A stretch of DNA of 64,000 bases, from assembly GCA_964406445.1 (NCBI GenBank), contig CAYORU010000011.1:24751-88750 (forward strand), read 5' to 3'. This DNA comes from SG8-30 sp964406445. Its GTDB lineage: Bacteria > Pseudomonadota > Gammaproteobacteria > Steroidobacterales > Steroidobacteraceae. Within the stretch, counting starts at the first letter, position 1. Each line of letters opens with the position of its first letter. The notes beneath the pieces were generated by a model. The model was not told the origin of the DNA and did not search any database. It was given only the letters and a program-made list of their open reading frames with translations. This document shows, piece by piece, positions 16,341 to 25,108 of the stretch. A program made the position numbers and the translations under genes.

Positions 16341-16745
16341 TCACATCCAGGCGCGCATCGCGGCGAGGGTCACGCCGAGGATCACGCCGACCGCGGCCAC
16401 CATGCCTGAGCCCAGCCAGACGAGCGTCGAGAGCCGCATCGCATCCATGTCCTTGCGGAGCAGGGCGATGTCCTTGCCGATGTCGCCACGCAGGATCTGG
16501 AGGTCCTTGGCCAAGTCACTACGCAGGCTCTGCAGGTCCTTGGCGACGTCGCTGCGCACCGATCGAGTCTCCTGCCCAAGCTCGGTGCGCATACCGACGA
16601 GCTGCTGTTCGAGCAGCTTCAGGTCCTGCTTGGTCGCGAGCGTCGTGCCCATGTCACGCTCCATGGCATCCACCACCGCCCGGGCCTTGTCGGACGGGAC
16701 GTTGATGCTGACGAGCGCATCATACAGCGAGTACAAGTAATCCAC
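16341..16745 (-). CDS. DUF1640-like coiled-coil membrane protein, copy 1
   Basis: A 134-residue protein in three parts: a conserved N-terminal cap (residues 1-42, with INVPSDKARAVVDAMERD then LATKQDL), a coiled coil of 11-residue repeats (SDVAKDLQSLR type, about 43-98), and a C-terminal transmembrane anchor (about 104-130, TLVWLGSGMVAAVGVILG). The layout matches DUF1640/CCDC90-type proteins. The GTG start is shared with copy 2 (both read VDYLYSLYDAL). It is the first of six dispersed copies; its first 125 bases differ from copy 2 at only six positions. The function is unknown. Confidence 0.75.
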   Translation of the reverse strand: MDYLYSLYDALVSINVPSDKARAVVDAMERDMGTTLATKQDLKLLEQQLVGMRTELGQETRSVRSDVAKDLQSLRSDLAKDLQILRGDIGKDIALLRKDMDAMRLSTLVWLGSGMVAAVGVILGVTLAAMRAWM

Positions 16746-16935
16746 GTGGTCGCCCTACGTGGCGCGTGATCGACTTTCAATACAGCCTTGCTGCGGTCCG
16801 TTGGCCCCGGCCATTTCGACGGAAAGCAGGCCAATTCGCGTCAACCCGAAAAGGAATTGAAGCGCCGCAGTGTCCGGAAGCGGGGCACTGGAGTCGCCGC
16901 GCAGTTGTCACCCGCGGTTTGCGGAGTATCCTGAA

Positions 16936-16957
16936 GCGGCGATCAACAGATCGCCGC
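16936..16957 (+). other. Stem-loop in the leader of the alpha/beta hydrolase gene
   Basis: A perfect 9-bp inverted repeat (GCGGCGATC / GATCGCCGC) closes on the tetraloop AACA, 24 bases before the ATG at 16982 and just upstream of its AGGGGG ribosome site. It may be an operator or a 5' leader hairpin. Confidence 0.4.
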
Positions 16958-16981
16958 CACTGAAAAATCGAGGGGGACACC

Positions 16982-18469
16982 ATGAATCGCTTTCCGACCG
17001 CAGCGCGACTGCGGTCGCTCGCAGCCGGCGCCCTGGCTGCCGTGCTGACCGTCGTCTCTGCCGGGGCCCAGGCCGGCGGCCCGGTCACGACGACCAGACT
17101 CGACATCGTCCCGGGCCCGCCCGAGACGCGCTCGACGCCTTTCCTGGCGTGGTACCAGGACCTCTCGCAAGTCGGCTATATCGAGGAGGAGTACCTCGTC
17201 AGCGGCACGGCGAACGTCTACGGCTATGTCGACAACGTCGCGCAGAGGCCCGAGGTCGAGGTGATCGATCCCGCCGTGCCCTATACCACCCGCATCCTGG
17301 TGCGCCGCCCGATCAAGCCCGCGCACTTCAACGGCACCGTGTTCGTCGACGTGCTGAACGCCACCGCCGGCTGGGACGGCGACGCCATCTGGTACGGCAC
17401 CTACCCGTACCTCACGCGCACCGGCGCGATCTGGGTGGGCGTGTCGACCAAGCCCGTGACCGTCAACTTCCTCAGGAACTCCTGGGGCCGCCCGCCCTGG
17501 CCGACCCGCAACGCGAGCCGCTACGCGACGCTCGCCATGCCGTTCTTCGGGCAGGTGTGGGACATGATGACGGACGTCGGCACGCTGCTGAAGTCGGGGG
17601 GCAACGCCCACAACCCGCTCGCCGGCTTCGACGTCGAGCGCCTGGTCATGGTCGGCTATTCGCAGTCCGCCGCCTACCAGGTGACCTACGCCAACTCGTT
17701 CCACGAGCGCACGCGCCTGCCGGACGGCATGCCCGTGTATGACGGCTACTTCATCGCCGCAGGCGGCGCACGCGCGAAGAGCGTCACCGGCGCTTCGTCC
17801 GCGACGGAGAACCTTCCGGCCGGCGACCTGCGCAACTTCATCCACGTGGACGCTCCGGTCATCCGCTTCCAGTCGCAGACGGAAGTGGTCAACTTCCCCT
17901 CATGGACCGTGCGCCAGAACGAAGCGCAATACCCCTGGCTTCGCACATATGAGCTCGCGGGCGGCTCCCACGTGGACCTCTGGCGCGACGTCGAGGGCGG
18001 CAAGGCGCTGACTCGCGACCTCGGCCTGCCGCCGAGCTTCTGCCCCGCGCCCGCCACCGCTAAGAACCCTCTGAACACGGGTGTCTACGAGGCTGCGGCA
18101 ATGGAGAACCTGGTCCGCTGGATCAAGTCCGGCGTCCAGCCGCCGCCCAGCCGGTTCATGGCGCTGACCAACACATCCACCGGCGCGGTTGCGCTCGCAC
18201 GCGATGCCGACGGCAACGTCATCGGCGGCGTGCGCCCGCCCGAGCTGCGCACGCCGATCGGAACCTACCTCGAGTCGAACAGCGGGCCCGGCTTCTGCGG
18301 CCTCTATGGCGGCTTCTCGCCCTTCTCCGCCGCGCGGCTCGACCAGCTCTACCGCAATCGCGGGGCGTATGTCTCGAGCTTCGTACGCGGCGTGGCGCGC
18401 GCGGTGCAGGAAGGCTACCTGCTGAACACGGACGCCGAGCAGCTGCGCAAGGAGATGATCGGCAAGTAG
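16982..18469 (+). CDS. Exported alpha/beta hydrolase of the Abhydrolase_10 type
   Basis: A 495-residue secreted protein. A signal peptide (to about residue 31, AGAQAGG) is followed by a domain typical of the large 'alpha/beta hydrolase domain' family: RILVRRPIKPAHFNGTVFVD, the nucleophile motif GYSQSA (about residue 225) and a late acid/His region (ELAGGSHVDLW). Relatives act on esters or lactones in the periplasm; the substrate is unknown. AGGGGG precedes the ATG. No operon partner. Confidence 0.83.
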   Translation: MNRFPTAARLRSLAAGALAAVLTVVSAGAQAGGPVTTTRLDIVPGPPETRSTPFLAWYQDLSQVGYIEEEYLVSGTANVYGYVDNVAQRPEVEVIDPAVPYTTRILVRRPIKPAHFNGTVFVDVLNATAGWDGDAIWYGTYPYLTRTGAIWVGVSTKPVTVNFLRNSWGRPPWPTRNASRYATLAMPFFGQVWDMMTDVGTLLKSGGNAHNPLAGFDVERLVMVGYSQSAAYQVTYANSFHERTRLPDGMPVYDGYFIAAGGARAKSVTGASSATENLPAGDLRNFIHVDAPVIRFQSQTEVVNFPSWTVRQNEAQYPWLRTYELAGGSHVDLWRDVEGGKALTRDLGLPPSFCPAPATAKNPLNTGVYEAAAMENLVRWIKSGVQPPPSRFMALTNTSTGAVALARDADGNVIGGVRPPELRTPIGTYLESNSGPGFCGLYGGFSPFSAARLDQLYRNRGAYVSSFVRGVARAVQEGYLLNTDAEQLRKEMIGK

Positions 18470-18500
18470 CCTTCCGGTCAAGTCGCCCAGGATCCGGGCG

Positions 18501-18522
18501 GGCGGCGGCGGCTGCCGCCGCC
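18501..18522. terminator. Hairpin between convergent genes
   Basis: GGCGGCGGC and GCCGCCGCC form a perfect 9-bp stem with a four-base loop between the hydrolase (ends 18469) and the M20 gene (ends 18544). It is a likely bidirectional stop without a T-tract. Confidence 0.45.
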
Positions 18523-18543
18523 TGTCCCGCCGCTAGCGCGCGC

Positions 18544-19794
18544 TCATCCGCCGGCTGTGGCTCGCCCGGCGCGAGCCAGCAGAGCGTGCAGGAGCACGTT
18601 GGTCCCGGAAGCGAGCTGCGCTGGCGTGGCGCTCTCGGCCTCGTTGTGGCTCAGGCCGTCCTTGCATGGCACGAAGATCATGGCGGTCGGCACGACCTTG
18701 GCTACGTTCATGGCGTCGTGACCGGCCCCGCTCAGCATGTCCATGTGCGTATAGCCGCAGCCCGTGGCAGCATCGCGGACGGCGTCGACAAGGGCACCGG
18801 AGAAGTGAACCGGAGGCTTTTCCAGCAGGCGCTCGATGCTGACCTGCAGCCCCGCGCCGGCGCCGATCTCACGCGTGATTCGCTTGATCGACTCCTCGAG
18901 GAGATCGAGCGTCCCGGAATCGGGGTGCCGGAAATCGCAGTTGAAGACCACCTTGCCCGGAATCGTCGCACCCGAATTCGGCTCCACCTCGATGCGTCCC
19001 ACCGTGAGCCTGGCCCAACGGTCCTGGCCTCTCGCCATGCGATTGAGCGCGACGATCATCTCCGCGGCGCCCACGAGGGCATCCCTGCGCCGGTCCATCG
19101 GCGTCGTCCCGGCGTGCGAGTCGGAGCCAGTCACGGTGACCCGTGACCAGCGAATGCCCTGGATTTGCGTCACCACCCCGATTTCGAGTCCCGCGGCCTC
19201 GAGAATCGGGCCTTGCTCGATGTGCGCCTCGATAAAGCAATCGAGCTTCCTGCTGCCGGGTATCTCGGCGCCGAGATAGCCGATCTCCTCGAGATCCTGC
19301 CGGACCGTGGTCCCGTCCAGGGTCACGGATCCATGAATCGCCTCGACGCTGGCGGCACCTGCAAAGGCGGATGAACCGGACAGCGGCGGCCCGAAGCGCA
19401 CGCCCTCCTCGTTGGTCCAGACGACCACGTCGATGGGCGCCTCGGTCTGGACACCGGCATCGTTGAGGGTCCGCACCACCTCGAGGCCGGCAAGCACCCC
19501 GTAGATGCCGTCGAACTTGCCGCCATGGGGCTGGGTGTCGAGATGGCTGCCGGTCGCCACGGCGGGCCGGCTCGAGTCCCGCCCGGGCCTGCGCGCGAAG
19601 ATGTTGCCGACCTGGTCGTAGGTAACCTCGCACCCGGCCTCCCTGCACCAGCGGACGAAGAGGTCGCGACCCGCCTTGTCGTCTGCGCTGAGCGCGGCAC
19701 GGCAGCAACCGCCATTCGGCAGAGCGCCCACCTCCCCCATTGCCATGTGGCTCCGCCACAGGCGCTGATCGTCGACCCGCAGTGGGCTGCTCAT
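18544..19794 (-). CDS. M20-family Zn-dependent N-carbamoyl-amino-acid hydrolase / allantoate amidohydrolase type
   Basis: A 416-residue di-zinc amidohydrolase. Metal ligands are visible: His84 and Asp95 (GSHLDTQPHGGKFDG), the Glu pair in WTNEEG (129-130), His191 in AHIEQGP and a late His in SHNEAE (about 386). The HIEQGP motif marks the carbamoylase/ureidoglycolate branch. In a hydantoin route it would release the amino acid, CO2 and ammonia from N-carbamoyl amino acids made by HyuAB. ATG at 19794 overlaps the TetR stop (ATGA) and follows GAGG. The upstream in-frame extension lies inside the TetR gene. Confidence 0.87.
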   Translation of the reverse strand: MSSPLRVDDQRLWRSHMAMGEVGALPNGGCCRAALSADDKAGRDLFVRWCREAGCEVTYDQVGNIFARRPGRDSSRPAVATGSHLDTQPHGGKFDGIYGVLAGLEVVRTLNDAGVQTEAPIDVVVWTNEEGVRFGPPLSGSSAFAGAASVEAIHGSVTLDGTTVRQDLEEIGYLGAEIPGSRKLDCFIEAHIEQGPILEAAGLEIGVVTQIQGIRWSRVTVTGSDSHAGTTPMDRRRDALVGAAEMIVALNRMARGQDRWARLTVGRIEVEPNSGATIPGKVVFNCDFRHPDSGTLDLLEESIKRITREIGAGAGLQVSIERLLEKPPVHFSGALVDAVRDAATGCGYTHMDMLSGAGHDAMNVAKVVPTAMIFVPCKDGLSHNEAESATPAQLASGTNVLLHALLARAGRATAGG

Positions 19795-20519
19795 GTCTTC
19801 AACCTCGCTCTGGCCTTGTCCCGCGCCATCACGAGACGCCGGCCGGAAGCCCGCAGGCGGTCCCGCGGGGGATCCGCAAGGAAGATCGCCCGGTACCACA
19901 TCACACTCAGGACGTCGGCGACATCCTCCGGCCGGCGGCCGAATTCGAGCAGGTCTTCCGTCCGGCGAATCAGCGCCTGGTGGATCACGCCCTCGGTCAT
20001 CGCGCCGAGCACGAAGCCCATCCGGCGCGCATGAGCGGCGTCGAAGTCCGCCTCGCGCCGCAGGAACTGGGCGACGCGGAGATTCCAGCGATGCGCGTTC
20101 TCCTTCCAGATCTGGTCGAACTCCTCATAGTCGCCGGCCAGGCCGAACATGCAGGCGAGGATTCCGGGATTCTCTGCAAACCGGGTAACGGCACCGGACA
20201 GGCTGTGGAAGATCCACTCGTAGGGATGGCCGTGCCCGGCACCCGGGTCCGCGTCGGCGATCAGCTCCTCGAAGAAGTCCTGCGCGAGTTCCGCCGCGAC
20301 TTCCCGCAGGTCGTGAAAGTAACGGTAGAAGAGCCCGGTGGCGACCCCGGCCCGCTCGGTGACGTCCTGCACGCGCAACAGCCGGAAGCCGCGCTCGTTG
20401 AGCACCTCCCGTGCCGCCCGCTTCAGACGCTCCCGGCTGCGCAGCCCCCTGGCGTTCAGGGCCGCCGGGGGCTGGACCGAGGCCCTGCGCTCGGTCCGCC
20501 CCCGCGACTTGCCATTCAA
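19791..20519 (-). CDS. TetR-family transcriptional regulator
   Basis: A 242-residue TetR regulator. The N-terminal helix-turn-helix is clear (RLKRAAREVLNERGFRLLRV, then AGVATGLFYRYFHDLREVA) and follows a basic 20-residue extension; the rest is a helical ligand domain. It is embedded in the hydantoin operon, between the TonB receptor (11-base gap) and the carbamoylase (4-base overlap), so it probably senses a pathway compound. The long inverted repeat at 25000-25031 in the hyuA-hyuB promoter is its best candidate operator. Confidence 0.85.
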   Translation of the reverse strand: MNGKSRGRTERRASVQPPAALNARGLRSRERLKRAAREVLNERGFRLLRVQDVTERAGVATGLFYRYFHDLREVAAELAQDFFEELIADADPGAGHGHPYEWIFHSLSGAVTRFAENPGILACMFGLAGDYEEFDQIWKENAHRWNLRVAQFLRREADFDAAHARRMGFVLGAMTEGVIHQALIRRTEDLLEFGRRPEDVADVLSVMWYRAIFLADPPRDRLRASGRRLVMARDKARARLKT

Positions 20520-20530
20520 GGCCGGCTACC

Positions 20531-22813
20531 TCAGAACTTGTACTCGAACTCGACGCCCCAGGTGCGGGGCATCCCCATCACGATCTCCGAGAAGCCGAGC
20601 GCCAGCGCGAGGTCCTGCGCAGCCGACCGATACTCCTCATCGCCGAGGTTCCGGCCGAAGAGCGCGACCTGCCAAGGCCCGCCGTCGCGCACCAGGGCGA
20701 TGCGGCCGTTGATCAGGAAGTAGCCATCCTCCGACAGGTACTCGCGGTTGTTCGGCTCGAGGAAGTGCTCGTCGACATAGACGAAGTCGGTCTGCAGGCC
20801 GAGGCGCATCGTCCCGCCCACCGGCAGGTCGTAGGCGATTCGCCCGTTGAAGGTGTACGAAGGCGCATTCGGGATCTCGTTGCCCTTGATCGTCGCCTCC
20901 GGGCCCCCGTCGAGCGGCGGCAGCACGACGTCGGTCCTGACGATCTCCGTATCCAGCAGACTGATCCCCGCGCTTATCGCGAGATTCTCGATCGGCAGCC
21001 AGTCGAGCGACACGTCGATACCGGTGATCTCGACGTCGCCAGCGTTCTGCAGGCGCGCGCTCGCCTCGGTCGCCCGGACGAAGTTCGCCTGGAAGTCCTT
21101 GAAGTCGTAGAAGAACACGCTGCCGTTCAGGCGCAGCGAATCGCCCGCGAAAGACAGCTTGGCGCCGAGCTCGTAGGCCGTCAGTTCCTCCGGACCGTAG
21201 GGCTCGAGGGCCGCCTGCGAGAAGATGACTGCCGAGGAGTACCCGCCGCTGCGGAAGGCTTCACTGACCGACAGGTACACCATCGCGTCGTCGGTCGGCT
21301 TGAACTTCAGGACCGCGGAGTAGTCGAGCTGCTCCTCGCTGACCTCGGTGGGGAAGTCGAGCGGGCCACCTGCGCCGGGATCGCCCGCCGGCAGCGGCAG
21401 CTGCGAGAGCCGCGGCGCGCCGCTCGCATAGGCCTCGGCCAGGTTGGCGAAGGTGCCGACGAACGTGGCTCCGGTCCACTCGCGCGTCTCGTCCGTGTAG
21501 CGCAGCCCCCCGGTGAACTCGAAACGCTCGCCGAGCGGGATCGTCAGCTGCCCGAATACGGCGAAGCTCTCCGTGCTCTGGGTCGCGCCGTTGCTGGTCG
21601 GAATCGCCAGGTCGGAGAGGTCGATGGTCTGGAACCAGTCGATGTCCGTCTTGCCGTAGTTGACGCCGACGATCCACGGCAGCGCGAACGAGTCGTCGGA
21701 AGTCAGCCGGATCTCCTGCGAGAAGTTCTCGACGTCGTTGAACGTGAAGTTGTCCGCCGCGACGTTGGGGCTGGCGTCGATGTCCTGGCTCTGCTCCTTG
21801 GAAAAATCGGCGTACCCCGTGATCGCGGTGAGCGTCGCCCGGCCCACGTCCAGGTTCATGATCAGCGTCACGTCGTCCGAGCGCAGCTTCAGGCTCGGAT
21901 CGACGTTGGCAGCTCCGTCATAGACATCGCCGTCACCATCGAAATAGCCGAGGAAGTCGACGCACGCGCCAGTGAAGTCCGCGCGGCCATTGATGACCGG
22001 CTGGCAGATCGCAAAAGTGTCGGGGTCTCGCGTGCCCACGTGCTGGAGGAGTGCCTGCTCGGATTCCGCATCGCCGTAGTTGTAGATCAGGCGCAGGTCG
22101 AACGTGTCAGAGGGCTTCCACTCGATCTGGCCGCGCAGTGCCAGTGACTCGACCTTGCCGAGCTCGTTGTCGGTGAACCGGTTTTTTGAGTAGCCGTCGC
22201 TGCTCGAGCTGTTGACCGCGTTTACGGCAAGCCGCGCGGAGACCGTGTCCGCGAGAGGACCGCCGATCGCGCCGGTCAGCGTCACGGTCTCGAAGCTGCC
22301 GTAACCCGCCCGAACGTATCCCTCAGGTTCCGGCGTCGGCCGCCTCGTCAGGAAGTTGACGGCGCCACCGGTGCTGTTGCGGCCGTAGAGCGTACCCTGC
22401 GGACCCCGCAGCACTTCGACGCGCTCGATGTCGTAGACGGCGAAGTTCAGCATGTCGGGCGTCGGCTGGAAGACCTCGTCGACGTATACGCCGACGGACG
22501 GGTCGACCGTGCCGGTGAAGTCATTGATGCCAACTCCTCGCATGTAGAAGCCGACGGTCGCCAGGCCGTTCGGGCCGTACTTGGTCAGCAGGCCGGGCGT
22601 CTGCTCGGCGAGGTCGCGGGGCTGGATGACGCCTAGCGCGCTCAGGTCGTCGCCGGAAAAGACCGTGGCCGAAGTGGCGACGTCCTGCAGGCTCTCCGCG
22701 CGCCGCGTCGCGGTGACCGTGATCTCCTGCAGCGCCACCTCTTGAGCGACAGCAGGGGCGAGCGGCGTCGCCAATGCGACGATCGTCAGACCTGGAACGA
22801 ACCTTGATCTCAT
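20531..22813 (-). CDS. TonB-dependent receptor of the hydantoin-type locus
   Basis: A 760-residue receptor: signal peptide ending APAVAQE (about residue 25), TonB box ITVTATRRAES, plug domain (MRGVGINDFTGTVDPSVGVY, then RVEVLRGPQGTLYGRNSTGG) and a beta-barrel ending in the aromatic signature GVEFEYKF. It sits between hyuA and the TetR gene, so it probably imports the locus's substrate across the outer membrane. That is unusual for small hydantoins and suggests a larger derivative. GGGGAGAG precedes the ATG. Confidence 0.92.
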   Translation of the reverse strand: MRSRFVPGLTIVALATPLAPAVAQEVALQEITVTATRRAESLQDVATSATVFSGDDLSALGVIQPRDLAEQTPGLLTKYGPNGLATVGFYMRGVGINDFTGTVDPSVGVYVDEVFQPTPDMLNFAVYDIERVEVLRGPQGTLYGRNSTGGAVNFLTRRPTPEPEGYVRAGYGSFETVTLTGAIGGPLADTVSARLAVNAVNSSSSDGYSKNRFTDNELGKVESLALRGQIEWKPSDTFDLRLIYNYGDAESEQALLQHVGTRDPDTFAICQPVINGRADFTGACVDFLGYFDGDGDVYDGAANVDPSLKLRSDDVTLIMNLDVGRATLTAITGYADFSKEQSQDIDASPNVAADNFTFNDVENFSQEIRLTSDDSFALPWIVGVNYGKTDIDWFQTIDLSDLAIPTSNGATQSTESFAVFGQLTIPLGERFEFTGGLRYTDETREWTGATFVGTFANLAEAYASGAPRLSQLPLPAGDPGAGGPLDFPTEVSEEQLDYSAVLKFKPTDDAMVYLSVSEAFRSGGYSSAVIFSQAALEPYGPEELTAYELGAKLSFAGDSLRLNGSVFFYDFKDFQANFVRATEASARLQNAGDVEITGIDVSLDWLPIENLAISAGISLLDTEIVRTDVVLPPLDGGPEATIKGNEIPNAPSYTFNGRIAYDLPVGGTMRLGLQTDFVYVDEHFLEPNNREYLSEDGYFLINGRIALVRDGGPWQVALFGRNLGDEEYRSAAQDLALALGFSEIVMGMPRTWGVEFEYKF

Positions 22814-22856
22814 GACTCACTCTCCCCTGTGGATGGGAACGATGGAGGGTTGCGGA

Positions 22857-24944
22857 CTAGGCGCCGGCCGCTGAGGACGGCACGCGGATGATGATCGATC
22901 CGGAGGGCTCGACCTCGGCGACACAGTCGGGCGGAACCACCGTGGTGGAGTCCCGCTGAAGCAGCACGGCCGGGCCGGGTATCGAAACTCCGACCGGCAG
23001 GCGGCTGCGGTCGAAGAAGGTGGTTTCCAGAGTCGCGAGCTCGCGGCCCTTGCGGAACACGGCACGGTCCACGCGCAGGCGGGCGTCCTCGATCGTCCCG
23101 CCCGCTGGCCGGGGCGGCGGCCCGATCTTCGGCACCGTCCCGACGGCCGTGATGCGAAGGTTGACCAGCTCGATGGGCGAGCCCGGGAAGTGGTGGCCGT
23201 ATTCCTGCTCGTGCAGGTCGTGGAACGCCTCGAGCGCCGTCTTGACCGCCGCCGCATCTAGGCTCCCGTCGGGCAGCTCGAGGCGGAGCTCGTAGCCCTG
23301 ACCGACGTAGCGCGCGTCGGCATAGCGGCTGAACGTCGTGGTCGCGACGTCGACGTCGTCCGCCTCGAGCTGCTCCCTGAGCGTGGCCTCCATCGCCGCA
23401 AAGTCCGCGTTCATGCGCGCGACGTCGAGGGCGGAGGAGACCGTGAAGGCGGTGCGGACGATGTCGTACTTGAGGTCGGTCGTCAGCAGGCCGATCGCCG
23501 AATTGATGCCCGGGTGCGGCGGCACCAGCACCTCCGGGATGCCCAGCATCCTCGCCACCTCGGCGCCGTGGAGCGGGCCGGCGCCCCCGAAGGCGGCGAG
23601 CGCGTAGGCGCGCGGATCGATGCCTTTCTGGACGGTGCGGGCACGGATCGCGTTGGCCATGTTGGCATTCAGCACGGTGACGATGCCCTCGGCCGCCTCG
23701 AGCAACGAGAGCCCCAGCCGGTCGGCGACGGCCTGGACCGCGCGCCGGGCCGCTTCCGCATCGAGCGACATGCTGCCACCGAGGAAGTTGTGGACGTCGA
23801 GACGCCCGAGGACGATGTTGGCGTCGGTGACCGTCGCCTCGCTGCCTCCCAATCCATACGCTGCCGGGCCGGGCACGGCACCGGCGCTCTGCGGCCCGAC
23901 CTTGAACGCGCCGGCCGGGTCGCGATAGGCGATGGAGCCGCCGCCGGCGCCGATGGTGTGAAGGTCGATCATCGGCACCAGGATCGGATAACCCGCCACG
24001 TAGGTGTCACGTGCCGAGGCCTCGGCGAAGCGACCCCCGGTCACCACCCCGATGTCGGCGCTCGTCCCGCCGATGTCGAGCGTGATGACGTTGCGGCGCC
24101 CGGCCAGCTCACCCACCCATGCGCCGCCGAGCACGCCCGCCGCGAGGCCGGACATGAGCGTGTAGACGGGCAGCTCCGCGATGGTACGCGCCGGAGCGAC
24201 GCCGCCGTTGGAGCGCATGATGTGGACTTCGCCCTCGAAGCCTGCCGTCCGGAGGCTCTTCGCCAGCCGGTCGACGTAGTCGCGCACGAGCGGACCTATG
24301 AAGGCGTTCATCGCCGTGGTCGTGAACCGCTCGAACTCGCGGAACTGCGGCGAGACCTCATGGGAACAGGTGACGAAGACGCCCGGGCAGCACTCCTGGA
24401 CGATCTCCTTCGCGCGGCGCTCGTGCTCGGGATTCAGGTAGGCGAACAGGAAGCAGATGGCGATCGATTCCACGCCCTCCTCGCGCAGCTCCGTGGCGGC
24501 CCGCCGCACCTGATCCTCGTCGAGCGGCAGGATCACGGTGCCGGCCGGCGGCGCCAGCCGCTCGGTGACGACCTTCCGGTACCTGCGCGGCACGAGGGGC
24601 TGGTCCTGCCACGGGATGGTCTGCTGGATGGAGTAATGCTGCGGGCGCTGGTGGCGCCCGATGTGCACCACGTCGCGGAAGCCGCGAGTCGTGATCATTC
24701 CGGCCTTGCAGCCGCGGTGTTGCAGGGCGGCGTTGGTCGCCACCGTGGTGCCATGGAAGATGTGGTCGATCGACGCCAGGGACGCGCCCGCCACGCCGCA
24801 GATCTCGGTGACGCCGGCCAGGAACGCGCGGGCGGGGTCGTCCGGCGTGCTCGCGACCTTGTGGGTCAGCGTGCGGTTCGACTCCGTGTCCGTGAACACG
24901 ATATCGGTGAAGGTGCCGCCGACGTCGACGCCGATGAGCCGCAT
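22857..24944 (-). CDS. hyuA: Hydantoinase/oxoprolinase subunit A
   Basis: A 695-residue ATP-dependent ring-opening subunit. The N-terminal phosphate-binding motif DVGGTFTD (residues 7-14), FHGTTVATNAAL, DIGGTSADIG and TIGAGGGSIA are the family's actin-like ATPase signatures. With HyuB it hydrolyses hydantoins, N-methylhydantoin or 5-oxoproline with ATP. ATG at 24944 follows GGGAG. It leads a minus-strand operon (hyuA, TonB receptor, TetR, carbamoylase) and is divergent from hyuB, so the two subunits are read in opposite directions from one promoter region, a less common layout. Confidence 0.92.
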   Translation of the reverse strand: MRLIGVDVGGTFTDIVFTDTESNRTLTHKVASTPDDPARAFLAGVTEICGVAGASLASIDHIFHGTTVATNAALQHRGCKAGMITTRGFRDVVHIGRHQRPQHYSIQQTIPWQDQPLVPRRYRKVVTERLAPPAGTVILPLDEDQVRRAATELREEGVESIAICFLFAYLNPEHERRAKEIVQECCPGVFVTCSHEVSPQFREFERFTTTAMNAFIGPLVRDYVDRLAKSLRTAGFEGEVHIMRSNGGVAPARTIAELPVYTLMSGLAAGVLGGAWVGELAGRRNVITLDIGGTSADIGVVTGGRFAEASARDTYVAGYPILVPMIDLHTIGAGGGSIAYRDPAGAFKVGPQSAGAVPGPAAYGLGGSEATVTDANIVLGRLDVHNFLGGSMSLDAEAARRAVQAVADRLGLSLLEAAEGIVTVLNANMANAIRARTVQKGIDPRAYALAAFGGAGPLHGAEVARMLGIPEVLVPPHPGINSAIGLLTTDLKYDIVRTAFTVSSALDVARMNADFAAMEATLREQLEADDVDVATTTFSRYADARYVGQGYELRLELPDGSLDAAAVKTALEAFHDLHEQEYGHHFPGSPIELVNLRITAVGTVPKIGPPPRPAGGTIEDARLRVDRAVFRKGRELATLETTFFDRSRLPVGVSIPGPAVLLQRDSTTVVPPDCVAEVEPSGSIIIRVPSSAAGA

Positions 24945-24999
24945 GGATCTCCCGCCCGGCAATGCCCCGGCACGCGTCGCCGGTCGCCCAGTTTCTACC

Positions 25000-25031
25000 C
25001 AGAATTGAATCTGGCGTCAACTTCAATTCTG
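25000..25031. promoter_or_regulatory. Inverted repeat in the hyuA-hyuB divergent promoter
   Basis: Perfect 10-bp arms CAGAATTGAA (25000-25009) and TTCAATTCTG (25022-25031) are separated by 12 bases, placing half-site centres 22 bp apart, two helical turns. It lies midway between the divergent hyuA and hyuB starts. It is the obvious operator for coordinated control, with the TetR protein of the locus as the candidate binder. Confidence 0.65.
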
Positions 25032-25108
25032 CTTGTCGCCGGGCTGGCCCTGCAGTAGCCTGTGGCGGTCACGCTTTCTCGGTTCCCAACCCGCGGGGAA
25101 TGCACAAG

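Noticed and set aside
20411..22147. 578-codon open frame opposite the TonB receptor
   Set aside because: It is the antisense shadow of the receptor and lacks any recognisable motif.
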